11,415 nucleotides of DNA from an uncultured Ruminococcus sp. (GCA_902766575.1 CACXED010000215.1:1-11415), one strand, 5' to 3'. Positions 1 through 7,201 are shown, counted from the stretch's first letter. Notes: a model not told the origin generated them from the letters alone. A program made the numbers and translations.

Positions 1-91
1 CTACGACCTCGTAGCCCTCAGCGCCGAACATCTGGCGGAATGCCAGACGGCCGATACGACCGAAGCCGTTAATAGCAACTTTAACAGACAT
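1..91 (-). CDS. gap: Glyceraldehyde-3-phosphate dehydrogenase, N-terminal fragment
   Basis: The first 30 codons are inside the window; the rest runs off the left edge. The translation begins MSVKVAINGFGRIGRLAFRQ, the N-terminal NAD-binding Rossmann strand and glycine motif (INGFGRIGR) that is diagnostic of GAPDH. The enzyme oxidises glyceraldehyde-3-phosphate to 1,3-bisphosphoglycerate in glycolysis, in the cytosol. The ATG at 89-91 is preceded at 100-104 by a perfect GGAGG with 8 nt spacing, so the start is firm. The gene is divergent from the VTC-domain operon. A Rex-type palindrome and a candidate promoter lie in its leader, pointing to control by the NADH/NAD+ ratio. Whether the organism has a second GAPDH cannot be told from here. 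Confidence 0.95.
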   Translation of the reverse strand, partial: MSVKVAINGFGRIGRLAFRQMFGAEGYEVV

Positions 92-145
92 GATAATATC
101 CTCCAAAAATATATAATTTTTTTGACAGCTTTCGTCGGAGAGACT

Positions 146-167
146 GGCTGTTAAATATTTAACAGCC
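146..167. promoter_or_regulatory. Perfect 22-bp palindrome, probable Rex operator of gap
   Basis: The 22 nt form a perfect dyad whose core, CTGTTAAATATTTAACAG at 148-165, fits the Rex consensus TTGTTAA-N4-TTAACAA except at the outermost base of each side. Rex is the redox-sensing repressor of Gram-positive bacteria, released from DNA by NADH. gap is an established Rex target in several clostridial and related groups. The site lies about 20 nt downstream of the candidate gap -10 element, where a bound repressor would block elongation or open-complex formation. The identification rests on consensus matching only. Confidence 0.7.
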
Positions 168-187
168 GTTTCTGTCCATCCATAGAT

Positions 188-216
188 ATTTTACATCATT
201 TTCTGATTTTATACAA
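188..216 (-). promoter_or_regulatory. Candidate gap promoter
   Basis: On the minus strand a TTGTAT (-35, at 211-216) and a TAAAAT (-10, at 188-193) are separated by 17 bp. Transcription would start near 181, giving a leader of about 90 nt that contains the Rex-like palindrome. The -35 matches only three of six consensus bases, so this is a plausible rather than a strong call. The region is AT-rich, and other hexamer pairs are possible. Confidence 0.45.
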
Positions 217-357
217 GTGGTTTTTTGAAAATTTATAAATTTTGTTACATTCCATTCAATAATAGGCGATATCCGCCCGGATTTTAGCGATTTTACAGAC
301 ACGCCGTTCCAAGCGTTTTTCAGCGGCAGATTTTTTTGAACATTTCACCGAAAAGCA

Positions 358-387
358 TTGACATCGGAGTGGATTTTATAGTATAAT
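358..387 (+). promoter_or_regulatory. Sigma-A promoter of the VTC-DUF4956-CotH operon
   Basis: A perfect TTGACA (358-363) and a perfect TATAAT (382-387) are separated by 18 bp. Transcription would start near 394, leaving a leader of about 38 nt before the GTG start. Both hexamers are consensus, so basal expression should be strong unless repressed. Between this promoter and the gap promoter, the rest of the 340-nt divergent region (92-431) is AT-rich, and I see no further gene or clear structure in it. Confidence 0.8.
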
Positions 388-431
388 ATTTTAAGTATCT
401 TACAAGAATTTTACTTAAGGAGGTTAAAAAT

Positions 432-1160
432 GTGGACGGCCGATGCGAATACAAATATCTTCTCGACCCGGGTACCGCGGCTGAGCTCCGCTCTCTCGTC
501 TCCGAGCGGCTCGAGCCCGATCCAAACGGCGGCGGAAAGCCCTACATAATCTCGAGCATCTACTTCGACAGCCCGGCGCATAGGCTCTGGCATCAGACCT
601 TTGACCGCGAGGCTTACCGCGTAAAGCTCCGGCTCAGGGTCTACGGCGAGGGGAACGGCGACAGCTCGTTCTCGTTCTTCGAGATAAAATCAAAGCTGCT
701 CGGGCGCTCGGAAAAGCGGCGGCTCAAGCTCCCGCTCGCGCAGAACGAGCGGCTCTGGCGGGACGGAATAGCGCCCGAGGAGCTGAAGCCGCTCGACGCA
801 AGGCTCGCGCGGGATATCCTGCGGCTCATCGAGAGCGAAAATCTCGCTCCGGCGGCGGTCGTGAGCTACGACCGGCTCGCCTACTGCCTTGACGACGAGT
901 CGAGACTGCGCGTCACCTTCGACTCAAAGCTCAGGATACGGCGCGAGGACTTCGACCTGCGGCACGGCTCCTGCGGAGAGCCTGTGATGGGCGACGAGTG
1001 CGTGCTCGAGGTCAAGAGCGGCTCGAGCGTGCCGCTCTGGCTCACCCGTCTGATCGGCGAGCGGGGACTTTCAAACCGCTCATACTCAAAATACGGCAAG
1101 ACAAATTTCAATTCAACATTAAAAGGAGATTCGTTATGTTTGACTCATTCGGAGGCGTGA
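432..1160 (+). CDS. VTC (polyphosphate polymerase)-domain protein
   Basis: A 242-residue cytosolic protein with no signal peptide or membrane segment. It matches the VTC domain of the CYTH/triphosphate-tunnel superfamily, whose yeast member Vtc4 makes polyphosphate from ATP. Tunnel-type motifs occur in the expected order: EYKY (residues 6-9), IYFDS (43-47), KLRLRVYG (65-72), FEIKSK (83-88), SYDRLAY (145-151), RVTFDSKLRIRR (160-171), VLEVKSG (191-197) and SKYG (219-222). The basic and acidic residues lining the Vtc4 tunnel seem to have counterparts in K8, R67, R69, K86, R148, R160, E193 and K220, judged by motif and not by alignment. The start is GTG at 432, 8 nt after AAGGAGG (417-423). An ATG at 430 is in the wrong frame. 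The last 25 nt overlap the next gene. Polymerase activity is inferred; bacterial members may instead be triphosphatases. Confidence 0.88.
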   Translation: MDGRCEYKYLLDPGTAAELRSLVSERLEPDPNGGGKPYIISSIYFDSPAHRLWHQTFDREAYRVKLRLRVYGEGNGDSSFSFFEIKSKLLGRSEKRRLKLPLAQNERLWRDGIAPEELKPLDARLARDILRLIESENLAPAAVVSYDRLAYCLDDESRLRVTFDSKLRIRREDFDLRHGSCGEPVMGDECVLEVKSGSSVPLWLTRLIGERGLSNRSYSKYGKTNFNSTLKGDSLCLTHSEA

Positions 1161-1828
1161 TCGCGAGCATCGGGAGCGTCAATACCCCGGCTATACTCAT
1201 GGATATCCTGCTCACCGCGCTGGTGAGCGTCGCGCTCGGCGTGCTGATCACGCTGTTTTACGGCTTCATGAACCGGAAGAAGGGCTTTTATGTCGAGTTC
1301 GCGGTGACGATAATCGCCACCTGCTCGGTCATCGGACTTATAATCGCGGTCATCGGCACTAACATCGCCAGCGCGTTCAGCCTTGCCGGAATCATGTCGA
1401 TAGTCCGCTTCCGCTCGATACGGCAGAAGGCATCGGACATTGCGTTTTTGTTCGTCGCGATGGCGACCGGACTGACGGTCGGACTGGGGCTATGGCTCCC
1501 GGCGCTCCTGTTTGTGATAGTGATCGGACTGCTGCTCAACCTCTACGCAATCGGAGCGGATAAGCTCCGTCCCGAGACGAGGCTCATCAAGATCTGCGTC
1601 CCCGAGTCGATGAGCTTTGCCGGACAGTTCGACGACATTCTCAAGTCTCACACGCTGACCTACGACCTCAAAAGGGTCAGACTGATAAGCTCGGGCAGCG
1701 TGATGGAGCTCTCCTACACGGTGACGCTTAAAGATCTCGGCGGGATAGACAAGCTGCTGTCGGATATCCGCGAGAAGAACCAGAACTTCGGCGTGACACT
1801 GATGTACGACGCAGACGACGAGCAATGA
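1136..1828 (+). CDS. DUF4956-family multi-pass membrane protein
   Basis: 230 residues. The N-terminal half is hydrophobic, with segments at about residues 22-44, 54-75, 79-92 and 103-140 (probably two spans in the last stretch). A soluble C-terminal domain of about 85 residues follows. The stretch FSLAGIMSIVRFRS (81-94), followed by a D and FLFVAMATGLTVGLG (104-118), is the signature I associate with DUF4956. The start at 1136 has GGAG at 1125-1128, 7 nt upstream. A longer reading frame from 998 would lie inside the VTC gene and add a non-family N-terminus, so it was not used. The gene overlaps the VTC gene by 25 nt and the CotH-like gene by 4 nt (ATGA), implying translational coupling. Its biochemical role is unknown. 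Position suggests a membrane partner or channel for the VTC protein, which is inference. Confidence 0.88.
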   Translation: MFDSFGGVIASIGSVNTPAILMDILLTALVSVALGVLITLFYGFMNRKKGFYVEFAVTIIATCSVIGLIIAVIGTNIASAFSLAGIMSIVRFRSIRQKASDIAFLFVAMATGLTVGLGLWLPALLFVIVIGLLLNLYAIGADKLRPETRLIKICVPESMSFAGQFDDILKSHTLTYDLKRVRLISSGSVMELSYTVTLKDLGGIDKLLSDIREKNQNFGVTLMYDADDEQ

Positions 1829-4485
1829 AAAGAGCATTACTCGCGCTTCTGCTGACGATAGCCGCGCTCCTCGCGCTGTCGGGCTGTGCAGGAGCTTCGT
1901 CAAATGCCGATACTCCCACGATAGCCTTTGACGCAGAGCCGGGAATATATCCCGCTCGCTTCAAGCTGACGCTGACTGTCTCCGACCCGGAGCTTGCCGT
2001 CTACTACACGATAGATTCCTCGCTGCCGTCGCCCGATTCAAAGGACTCAAAGCTCTACACCGACGACGGAATCGAGATAAACTACCGCGGAGGCGGCGCG
2101 AACGACCCATCGAGCGTCAACATAATCCGCTGCGCGGCGTTCGATAGCGAAGGCAATCGGGTCGGTAAGACCCTGACCGGCACATATATCCTCGCCGATC
2201 TGCCCGAGGTGCGCTACTCGACGATGATAGTCTCGGTAGTCTGCGAGCCGGACGACCTCTACGGCTACGAGCGGGGCATACTCGTCCCCGGAAAGATACG
2301 CGACGACTTTCTGAAAAACCGCCCGGCGAGCTGGACTAACGACTCGCTCCAGGACGCGAACTTCTTCCGTAGCGGAATAGAGTGGGAGCGCCCGGCTCAC
2401 ATCGAGTTCTACGCCAAGTCCGGCGAGCAGCTGTTGTCGCAGGACGGCGGTATCCGCGTCTCGGGCGGCTGGAACCGGAACAACAGCCACAAATCGCTCA
2501 GAATCTTCGCGCGATACGGGTACGACGACTCGAACGTGTTCGCTCTCGACGCCTATCCCGGGCTGACGGGCACGACCGGAGTTCCGGTAAACGCTTTCAA
2601 GACGCTGATTCTGCGCACCGGAAGCAATAACCTCTGGAACACGACTATCCAGACCCAGTTTCTGATGCAGCTCGGAGCCGAAACCGGGCTCGACACGATG
2701 AACTACCGTCCGGTCTGCGTCTATGTCAACGGCTCGTACTACGGCTACATGGCGCTTTTCGAGGACTACAGCACGACCTACTTTGAAACGAACTACAATG
2801 TCCCGAAGGAATACGTGACCTGCATCAACGGCGCGGGCTACATCGACGGCAGACAGCGCGCCTGGCAGCTCGACACGGGTCCGGACTCCGATCTGCGCGA
2901 GTTCAAGCGGATGATGAACTATATAATCTCCCTCGATATGCGCGAGGAGAAATTCTATAAACGCGCCGCCGAGATGCTTGACTTTGATAATTTCATACGC
3001 TATATGTGCTTTCAGGGCTACATAGCCAACAGCGACTGGCCGCAGAACAACGTGCGGCTCTGGCGCTACAACGGCGGAGTCGGCGCGGAGGGTTACGACG
3101 AAAAGGGCTATAATCCGAACGCCGAAGACTACGGCTTTGACGGACGATGGAGGTTTTTATTGAAAGACCTCGACCTCTCGTCGGGCTACGGTGACAACGT
3201 CGCGGACAGCATTTTCAAGCGGCTCGACAGCGACGACGGCGGACTGCGGCTCAACGCGATGTTCCGGAGCCTTTTCAGGAACAACGACTTCAAGAACCGC
3301 GTCTACTGCTTCCTCTGCGACCTGCTTTCGACGACGATGGACGTCGAGAACGTCATGTCAAAGCTCGGCGAGGTCGAAGCGAGCGCGCTGACCGAGATGC
3401 GCTACTACACCCGCTCCACCGGAGCCTCGGGCGGCAGCAACGAGAAATGGCACGAGCATCTGCTCACTCCGTCGCGCTTCTTTGTCAAGCGCCATGACAA
3501 CGTGGCCGCCGAGCTTGAGAAAAAATACGGCTCGAAGCTCGGTACGCTCACGGTGAATATCGAGGGCGAGGGAACGCTCGGTCTGAGCACGCTGACCCTC
3601 GATTCCGACTGCGAGCTGAAATATCTCGGAGGGCTGAAAATACACGTCTCGGCAGAGCCTGCCGAGGGCTGGCGGCTCGCGTCATTGAAGCTCAGCGGCA
3701 GCGATATCGGAGAGAGCTTCACAATGCGCAGCGGCGGAGCGTCGCTGACCGCAGTCTTTGAGCCCGATCCCGACTATGCCGAGCCTGTCCGCGGAGTTAT
3801 TTTCAACGAAGTGAAGTACGAGTCGCCGAGAAGCGACGATTCGTCCGATCTTCTCGAGCTATACAACGCCGGAGACGGCGCGGTATATCTCAAGGGCTGG
3901 TCGATAATCCGCGAGCGCACCGAAGCGGGCGAGGTCAAGCGAAAGGAGTACGATCTCCCGGCGGTGAGCCTCGGCGCGGACGAGTATATAACCATCGCCT
4001 GCGACAAGGGAAAGGTCGTCTACGGCTCGTATCACGCGCCGTTCGGTCTGAGCGCCGGAGATACGCTGATACTCCGCGACCGGCTCGGAAACGTGCTCGA
4101 CTCGCTGACGCTTCCGGTCTGCAACAACTTCACGCCGCTCGCCAGAGACGGCGACGAGTGGTACTATGAGCCGACCGGGACCTTCGGAGCGGCTAACGTC
4201 AGAGCCGAGGGCTACCGGCTCGCCGACGTAATCGACGAGCGCGCTTTCGGTGTTTTCATCCACAAGGGCAAGTTCATCGAGGACTTCGCCGAGGAGACCG
4301 AGCGCGGCTGGGTGATAACCAAGCGCTCGATCTGCGACAACCTCGGAAGCGACAAATTCGAGAAATATCAGTCGAAATTCAAAAAGCTCGGCGACGGCTA
4401 CGAGCTCGACAGCGTTCTTGAAGCGATGAGCTATAAGCGCTGGTACATAGAATCGCTCGATTCATACGTAATTTTCAAGAAATGA
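1825..4485 (+). CDS. CotH-kinase-family surface lipoprotein with LTD domain
   Basis: 886 residues. The N-terminus is a lipoprotein signal peptide: basic MKR, a hydrophobic run, and lipobox LSGC with the lipidated cysteine at residue 21, so the protein should sit outside the membrane. Domains in order are a chitobiase C-terminal-like beta domain (about 30-123), the CotH atypical kinase domain (about 130-565), an InlB B-repeat-like segment (about 573-648), a lamin-tail domain (about 655-770) and a C-terminal stretch of about 100 residues that I do not recognise. Kinase-type motifs include RVSGGWNRNNSHKSLRIFAR (211-230), NSDWPQNN (402-409) and LLKDLDLSSGYG (445-456), whose D448 and D450 are candidate metal ligands. 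B. subtilis CotH phosphorylates spore-coat proteins, but this multidomain lipoprotein form points to a cell-surface substrate. The start codon overlaps the preceding stop as ATGA. Family assignment is strong; the substrate is unknown. Confidence 0.9.
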   Translation: MKRALLALLLTIAALLALSGCAGASSNADTPTIAFDAEPGIYPARFKLTLTVSDPELAVYYTIDSSLPSPDSKDSKLYTDDGIEINYRGGGANDPSSVNIIRCAAFDSEGNRVGKTLTGTYILADLPEVRYSTMIVSVVCEPDDLYGYERGILVPGKIRDDFLKNRPASWTNDSLQDANFFRSGIEWERPAHIEFYAKSGEQLLSQDGGIRVSGGWNRNNSHKSLRIFARYGYDDSNVFALDAYPGLTGTTGVPVNAFKTLILRTGSNNLWNTTIQTQFLMQLGAETGLDTMNYRPVCVYVNGSYYGYMALFEDYSTTYFETNYNVPKEYVTCINGAGYIDGRQRAWQLDTGPDSDLREFKRMMNYIISLDMREEKFYKRAAEMLDFDNFIRYMCFQGYIANSDWPQNNVRLWRYNGGVGAEGYDEKGYNPNAEDYGFDGRWRFLLKDLDLSSGYGDNVADSIFKRLDSDDGGLRLNAMFRSLFRNNDFKNRVYCFLCDLLSTTMDVENVMSKLGEVEASALTEMRYYTRSTGASGGSNEKWHEHLLTPSRFFVKRHDNVAAELEKKYGSKLGTLTVNIEGEGTLGLSTLTLDSDCELKYLGGLKIHVSAEPAEGWRLASLKLSGSDIGESFTMRSGGASLTAVFEPDPDYAEPVRGVIFNEVKYESPRSDDSSDLLELYNAGDGAVYLKGWSIIRERTEAGEVKRKEYDLPAVSLGADEYITIACDKGKVVYGSYHAPFGLSAGDTLILRDRLGNVLDSLTLPVCNNFTPLARDGDEWYYEPTGTFGAANVRAEGYRLADVIDERAFGVFIHKGKFIEDFAEETERGWVITKRSICDNLGSDKFEKYQSKFKKLGDGYELDSVLEAMSYKRWYIESLDSYVIFKK

Positions 4486-4487
4486 GA

Positions 4488-4512
4488 AGTTTGAAAACAA
4501 AGTTTTCAAACT
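4488..4512. repeat. Perfect 11-bp hairpin after the CotH-like gene
   Basis: AGTTTGAAAAC (4488-4498) and GTTTTCAAACT (4502-4512) pair perfectly around a 3-nt AAA loop, starting 2 nt after the CotH-like stop codon. No T tract follows, so it is not a canonical intrinsic terminator. It could protect the 3' end of the upstream message or belong to the larger palindromic element that follows 2 nt later. Confidence 0.7.
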
Positions 4513-4514
4513 CC

Positions 4515-4595
4515 ACAGTTTTGTGCCTTTCACGACATAGGGTCGTGAATTTTGAAAGACAGACAAGCTGTCTTTCAAAACCGTCACAAAGCTGT
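4515..4595. repeat. Compact three-way-junction inverted-repeat element
   Basis: An outer helix pairs ACAGTTTTGTG (4515-4525) with CACAAAGCTGT (4585-4595): 11 pairs, one of them G-T. Inside it are two hairpins: 4529-4536 with 4542-4549 (8 bp, 5-nt loop) and 4550-4562 with 4568-4580 (13 bp, 5-nt loop), abutting with no unpaired base between them. Unpaired linkers are 4526-4528 and 4581-4584. The element ends 17 nt before the first possible start of the next gene. It could be a structured leader RNA or a dispersed palindromic repeat. I do not recognise the family, and the hammerhead core bases are absent. Confidence 0.7.
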
Positions 4596-4624
4596 AAACT
4601 ACTGCGAAAGGGATGGCCATAAAA

Positions 4625-5734
4625 ATGCAGAAATACGACGTCGCCGCCTACATCTGGCCGGCGTATACAGGAGACGAGCCGCGCTCGAGAATGTTCTGGG
4701 GCGAGGGTATCGGAGAATGGCAGTCGGTCAAGAACTCGGCGAGAAAAACGCCCGACTACTTCTGGAACCGCAAGCCGCTCTGGGGCTATGTCAACGAGGC
4801 TGACCCATATGTGATGGAGAGCCAGATCTCCTGCGCTCACGACTACGGCGTGAACGTGTTCATCTACGACTGGTACTGGTACGACCGCCGTCCCTTCCTC
4901 GAGCAGTGCCTCGACAACGGCTATCTGCGCGCGAAGAACAATGATCTCGTCAAATTCTTCCTGATGTGGGCGAACCACGACGCGAACCACGTCTGGAACA
5001 TCAACCAGTCGGACAGCAACGGCTCGACCGTGATCTGGGAGGGCTCTCAGCCCCGTCCCGAGTTCGAGAAAATAGTTCACCGCGTCATTGATATGTATTT
5101 CAGCCACCCGTCCTACTACAAGATCGACGGCAAGCCGGTGTTCATGATCTACGACCTCGTTAACCTCGCAAAGGGGCTCGGAGGAGCCGACGAAGCGGCG
5201 TTCGCCCTCGACTGGTTCAGGAACGAAGTCGTAAAGGCCGGATTCCCGGGGCTTCACCTGATGGCGGCGGCGTGGGGAATGAACGGCACGAACCTCTCGG
5301 GCGTCGACTCGAACGGCGGCATCACAAAGGCTCAGTTCGAGCGCATGGGCTTTGACAGCACGACGCACTATCAGTTCGCGCACTTTACGAACATGAACCG
5401 CGACTACCTCGAAATCCTCGAGGACGTCAAAAAGCAGTACGAGCTGATCGACAGCGGCTACAAAAAGAACATCTACTTCCCGCACGTCTCGATCGGCTGG
5501 GACAACAATCCGAGATTCAGGAAATATATCCCCTATTCGGCTCGGAACAACACTCCCGAGAACTTTGAAAAGGGGCTTCTGCTCGCAAAGGACTACCTCG
5601 ACCGCCATCCCGATCAGCATAAGCTCGTGACGCTGAACAGCTGGAACGAGTGGACCGAGACGAGCTATCTCGAGCCCGACGACCTCCACGGCTACGGCTA
5701 TCTCGAAGCGGTCAAGAGAGTATTCGGAAAGTAA
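4625..5734 (+). CDS. GH99-like / WbsX-family TIM-barrel glycan enzyme
   Basis: 369 residues from the ATG at 4625; an in-frame ATG at 4613 would add MAIK. The later start is preferred because the only SD-like run (AAAGGG, 4607-4612) directly abuts 4613 but lies 12 nt from 4625. No signal peptide or membrane segment is present, so it should be cytosolic. Family-typical blocks are FWGEGIGEWQSV (24-35), DPYVMESQISCAHDYGVNVFIYDWYW (60-85), KFFLMWANHD (110-119), the IDGKPVFMIYD strand (167-177) and NSWNEWTETSYLEPD (338-352) near the C-terminus. These place it with the GH99-like domain and the so-called WbsX glycosyltransferases of polysaccharide clusters. Characterised GH99 enzymes are endo-acting mannosidases, but whether this one hydrolyses or transfers sugar cannot be told. 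It is probably cotranscribed with the GH13 gene 13 nt downstream. Confidence 0.85.
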   Translation: MQKYDVAAYIWPAYTGDEPRSRMFWGEGIGEWQSVKNSARKTPDYFWNRKPLWGYVNEADPYVMESQISCAHDYGVNVFIYDWYWYDRRPFLEQCLDNGYLRAKNNDLVKFFLMWANHDANHVWNINQSDSNGSTVIWEGSQPRPEFEKIVHRVIDMYFSHPSYYKIDGKPVFMIYDLVNLAKGLGGADEAAFALDWFRNEVVKAGFPGLHLMAAAWGMNGTNLSGVDSNGGITKAQFERMGFDSTTHYQFAHFTNMNRDYLEILEDVKKQYELIDSGYKKNIYFPHVSIGWDNNPRFRKYIPYSARNNTPENFEKGLLLAKDYLDRHPDQHKLVTLNSWNEWTETSYLEPDDLHGYGYLEAVKRVFGK

Positions 5735-5747
5735 GCGGAAAAAGATT

Positions 5748-7175
5748 ATGAACGACAGAATTTCAAACCGCCGTCTGCTCCCGGCGCTTAAGCCCGACGG
5801 CGAGGTAAAGCTGATACGCTCGGACGAGGACGGGCTTATCTTCACGCCAGACTGGTTCGGCTCGCTTATCATGGTCGAGCTGCATCCCGAGACCGCGACG
5901 GCCGAGGGAACGCTCGAATCGCTGACGCCGGTTCTCGACCATCTCGCCGACCTCGGAGTCAACGGGATCTGGGTAACTCCGATCTACAAAAAGGGTCCGG
6001 ACGGCAACGGTTACGGCAACTGGGGTCCCGACACGCTCGAGCCGTCGCTGACCGGAACCGAGGATATCGACGAGGGCTGGAAGCGCGTCCGCGAGTTTGT
6101 CGAGCGCGCTCACGAGCGGCGGATACGGGTTTTTCTCGATATAATCTCATGGGGCGTGGTATTCTCCTCGCCGCTGAGAGCCGCGCATCCCGACTGGTTT
6201 AGCGGCGAGGCATGGGGCGGAGCTGCGTTCGACTGGAGCTGCGACGAGTTCCGGGCGTGGTACATAGACGTCTGCATCGACAATATTCTGAAATCCGGCG
6301 CGGACGGCTATCGCTGCGACTGCGAGCCGATGTTCTCGGGCTACAGGGTCTTTGCCGAGATCAGAACCCGTCTGCTCGCGCTCGGGCGGAAGATAGCTGT
6401 CATCGCCGAGGAATCCTGCGAGCGGCGCGGCACCTACGACTGCGAGCAGGACGGCGTGACCGGCTGGATAAACTGGTCGCGCGCCGAGCAGTACAAGTCC
6501 CCGCGCGCCTACTATCTCGAGGGCGAGAGCATCGTCGACTGCATAAAGACCGGAAAGCTCCACGGCAGCGCGAAGTCGCAGAGAGACGGCAGCTCGGGAC
6601 GCGAGCGCTTTTACACCTACTGCGTCTCAAATCACGACTTCCACTGCTCGTTCACCGATCTGAACCGGCTGAAGATGGGCTATCAGGCGATCTTCGCGCC
6701 CTATATCCCGCTCTGGTATCTCGGAGCGGAGTTCGGCATGACGGCGGGCGAGTCGGGAGCGATCTACTTCGTCCCGGTCGACCGGAGTCTCCTCGAGAAG
6801 CAGGCGAACCGCGATTTCTGCAACGACATCGCAAGGTACATCTCGATACGCCGGAGCTATCCGGAGATCTTTGAGTACTTCCCGCTCGATCACCGCGAGG
6901 GGAACATCGCGCATATTGATTCGGACACAAGGCTCGAGAGCTATGCGCGCTTTGCAAACGGCAGAGCCGTGCTGATAGTTCCCCGCTCCGACGAGGAAAG
7001 GTCAGAATTCAGCGTCAGCGCCCTGCTGACTAGGCTCGGCATCACAAAAGAGGTCAATAGGCTGCGCGATCTTCTGACCGGAGCGGATATCCCCTTCTCG
7101 TCAGACGGCGGGAGGTTAGCCTTCAAAGCCGTGATTCCCGAAAAAGAGCGCATCGGTGTCTATCTCGCAGAATAA
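5748..7175 (+). CDS. Divergent GH13 alpha-amylase-family protein
   Basis: 475 residues with a (beta/alpha)8 GH13-type catalytic domain and a short C-terminal beta region (about 385-475). Catalytic positions can be read: GYRCD puts the nucleophile at D191, VIAEES the acid/base at E221 (or E222), and SNHD the transition-state aspartate at D297. An early barrel strand, LGVNGIWVTPIY (69-80), is typical. Conserved region I, usually DxxxNH, keeps D131 but has W135-G136 in place of N-H, so a histidine common in GH13 active sites is missing. There is no signal peptide, so it should act on intracellular oligosaccharides such as glycogen or imported glucans. The start ATG follows a GGAAAAAG-like weak SD, 13 nt after the preceding stop. 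Substrate specificity is not assignable. Confidence 0.87.
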   Translation: MNDRISNRRLLPALKPDGEVKLIRSDEDGLIFTPDWFGSLIMVELHPETATAEGTLESLTPVLDHLADLGVNGIWVTPIYKKGPDGNGYGNWGPDTLEPSLTGTEDIDEGWKRVREFVERAHERRIRVFLDIISWGVVFSSPLRAAHPDWFSGEAWGGAAFDWSCDEFRAWYIDVCIDNILKSGADGYRCDCEPMFSGYRVFAEIRTRLLALGRKIAVIAEESCERRGTYDCEQDGVTGWINWSRAEQYKSPRAYYLEGESIVDCIKTGKLHGSAKSQRDGSSGRERFYTYCVSNHDFHCSFTDLNRLKMGYQAIFAPYIPLWYLGAEFGMTAGESGAIYFVPVDRSLLEKQANRDFCNDIARYISIRRSYPEIFEYFPLDHREGNIAHIDSDTRLESYARFANGRAVLIVPRSDEERSEFSVSALLTRLGITKEVNRLRDLLTGADIPFSSDGGRLAFKAVIPEKERIGVYLAE

Positions 7176-7201
7176 AAATGGGGGCTGCCGCAGCAGCCCC
7201 T
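7172..7201. terminator. Convergent terminator between GH13 and rsmI genes
   Basis: GGGGCTGC (7181-7188) and GCAGCCCC (7193-7200) form a perfect 8-bp stem with a 4-nt loop, extendable by a G-T pair (7180/7201). Read on the minus strand, the stem is followed by CATTTTTATT, a good U tract, so it most clearly ends the rsmI transcript. On the plus strand only TATAATTATT follows, so termination of the GH13 transcript would be weaker. It sits between the convergent stops at 7175 and 7226. Confidence 0.85.

Noticed and set aside
998..1135. A longer N-terminus for the DUF4956 protein
   Set aside because: The extra codons lie inside the VTC gene and encode an arginine-rich stretch unlike the family, while the ATG at 1136 has a good SD.
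4488..4512. Intrinsic terminator of the CotH operon
   Set aside because: The stem is AT-rich and neither side carries a T tract after the hairpin in the direction of transcription.
4515..4595. Hammerhead ribozyme as an explanation for the three-way junction
   Set aside because: The junction linkers (CCT and CCGT, none between the two inner hairpins) lack the CUGANGA and GAAA core bases.
4475..5962. A 495-codon open frame on the minus strand antisense to the GH99-like gene
   Set aside because: Its translation is a low-complexity mix of V, R, E and D typical of the antisense of GC-rich coding DNA, and the opposite strand has clear family motifs throughout.
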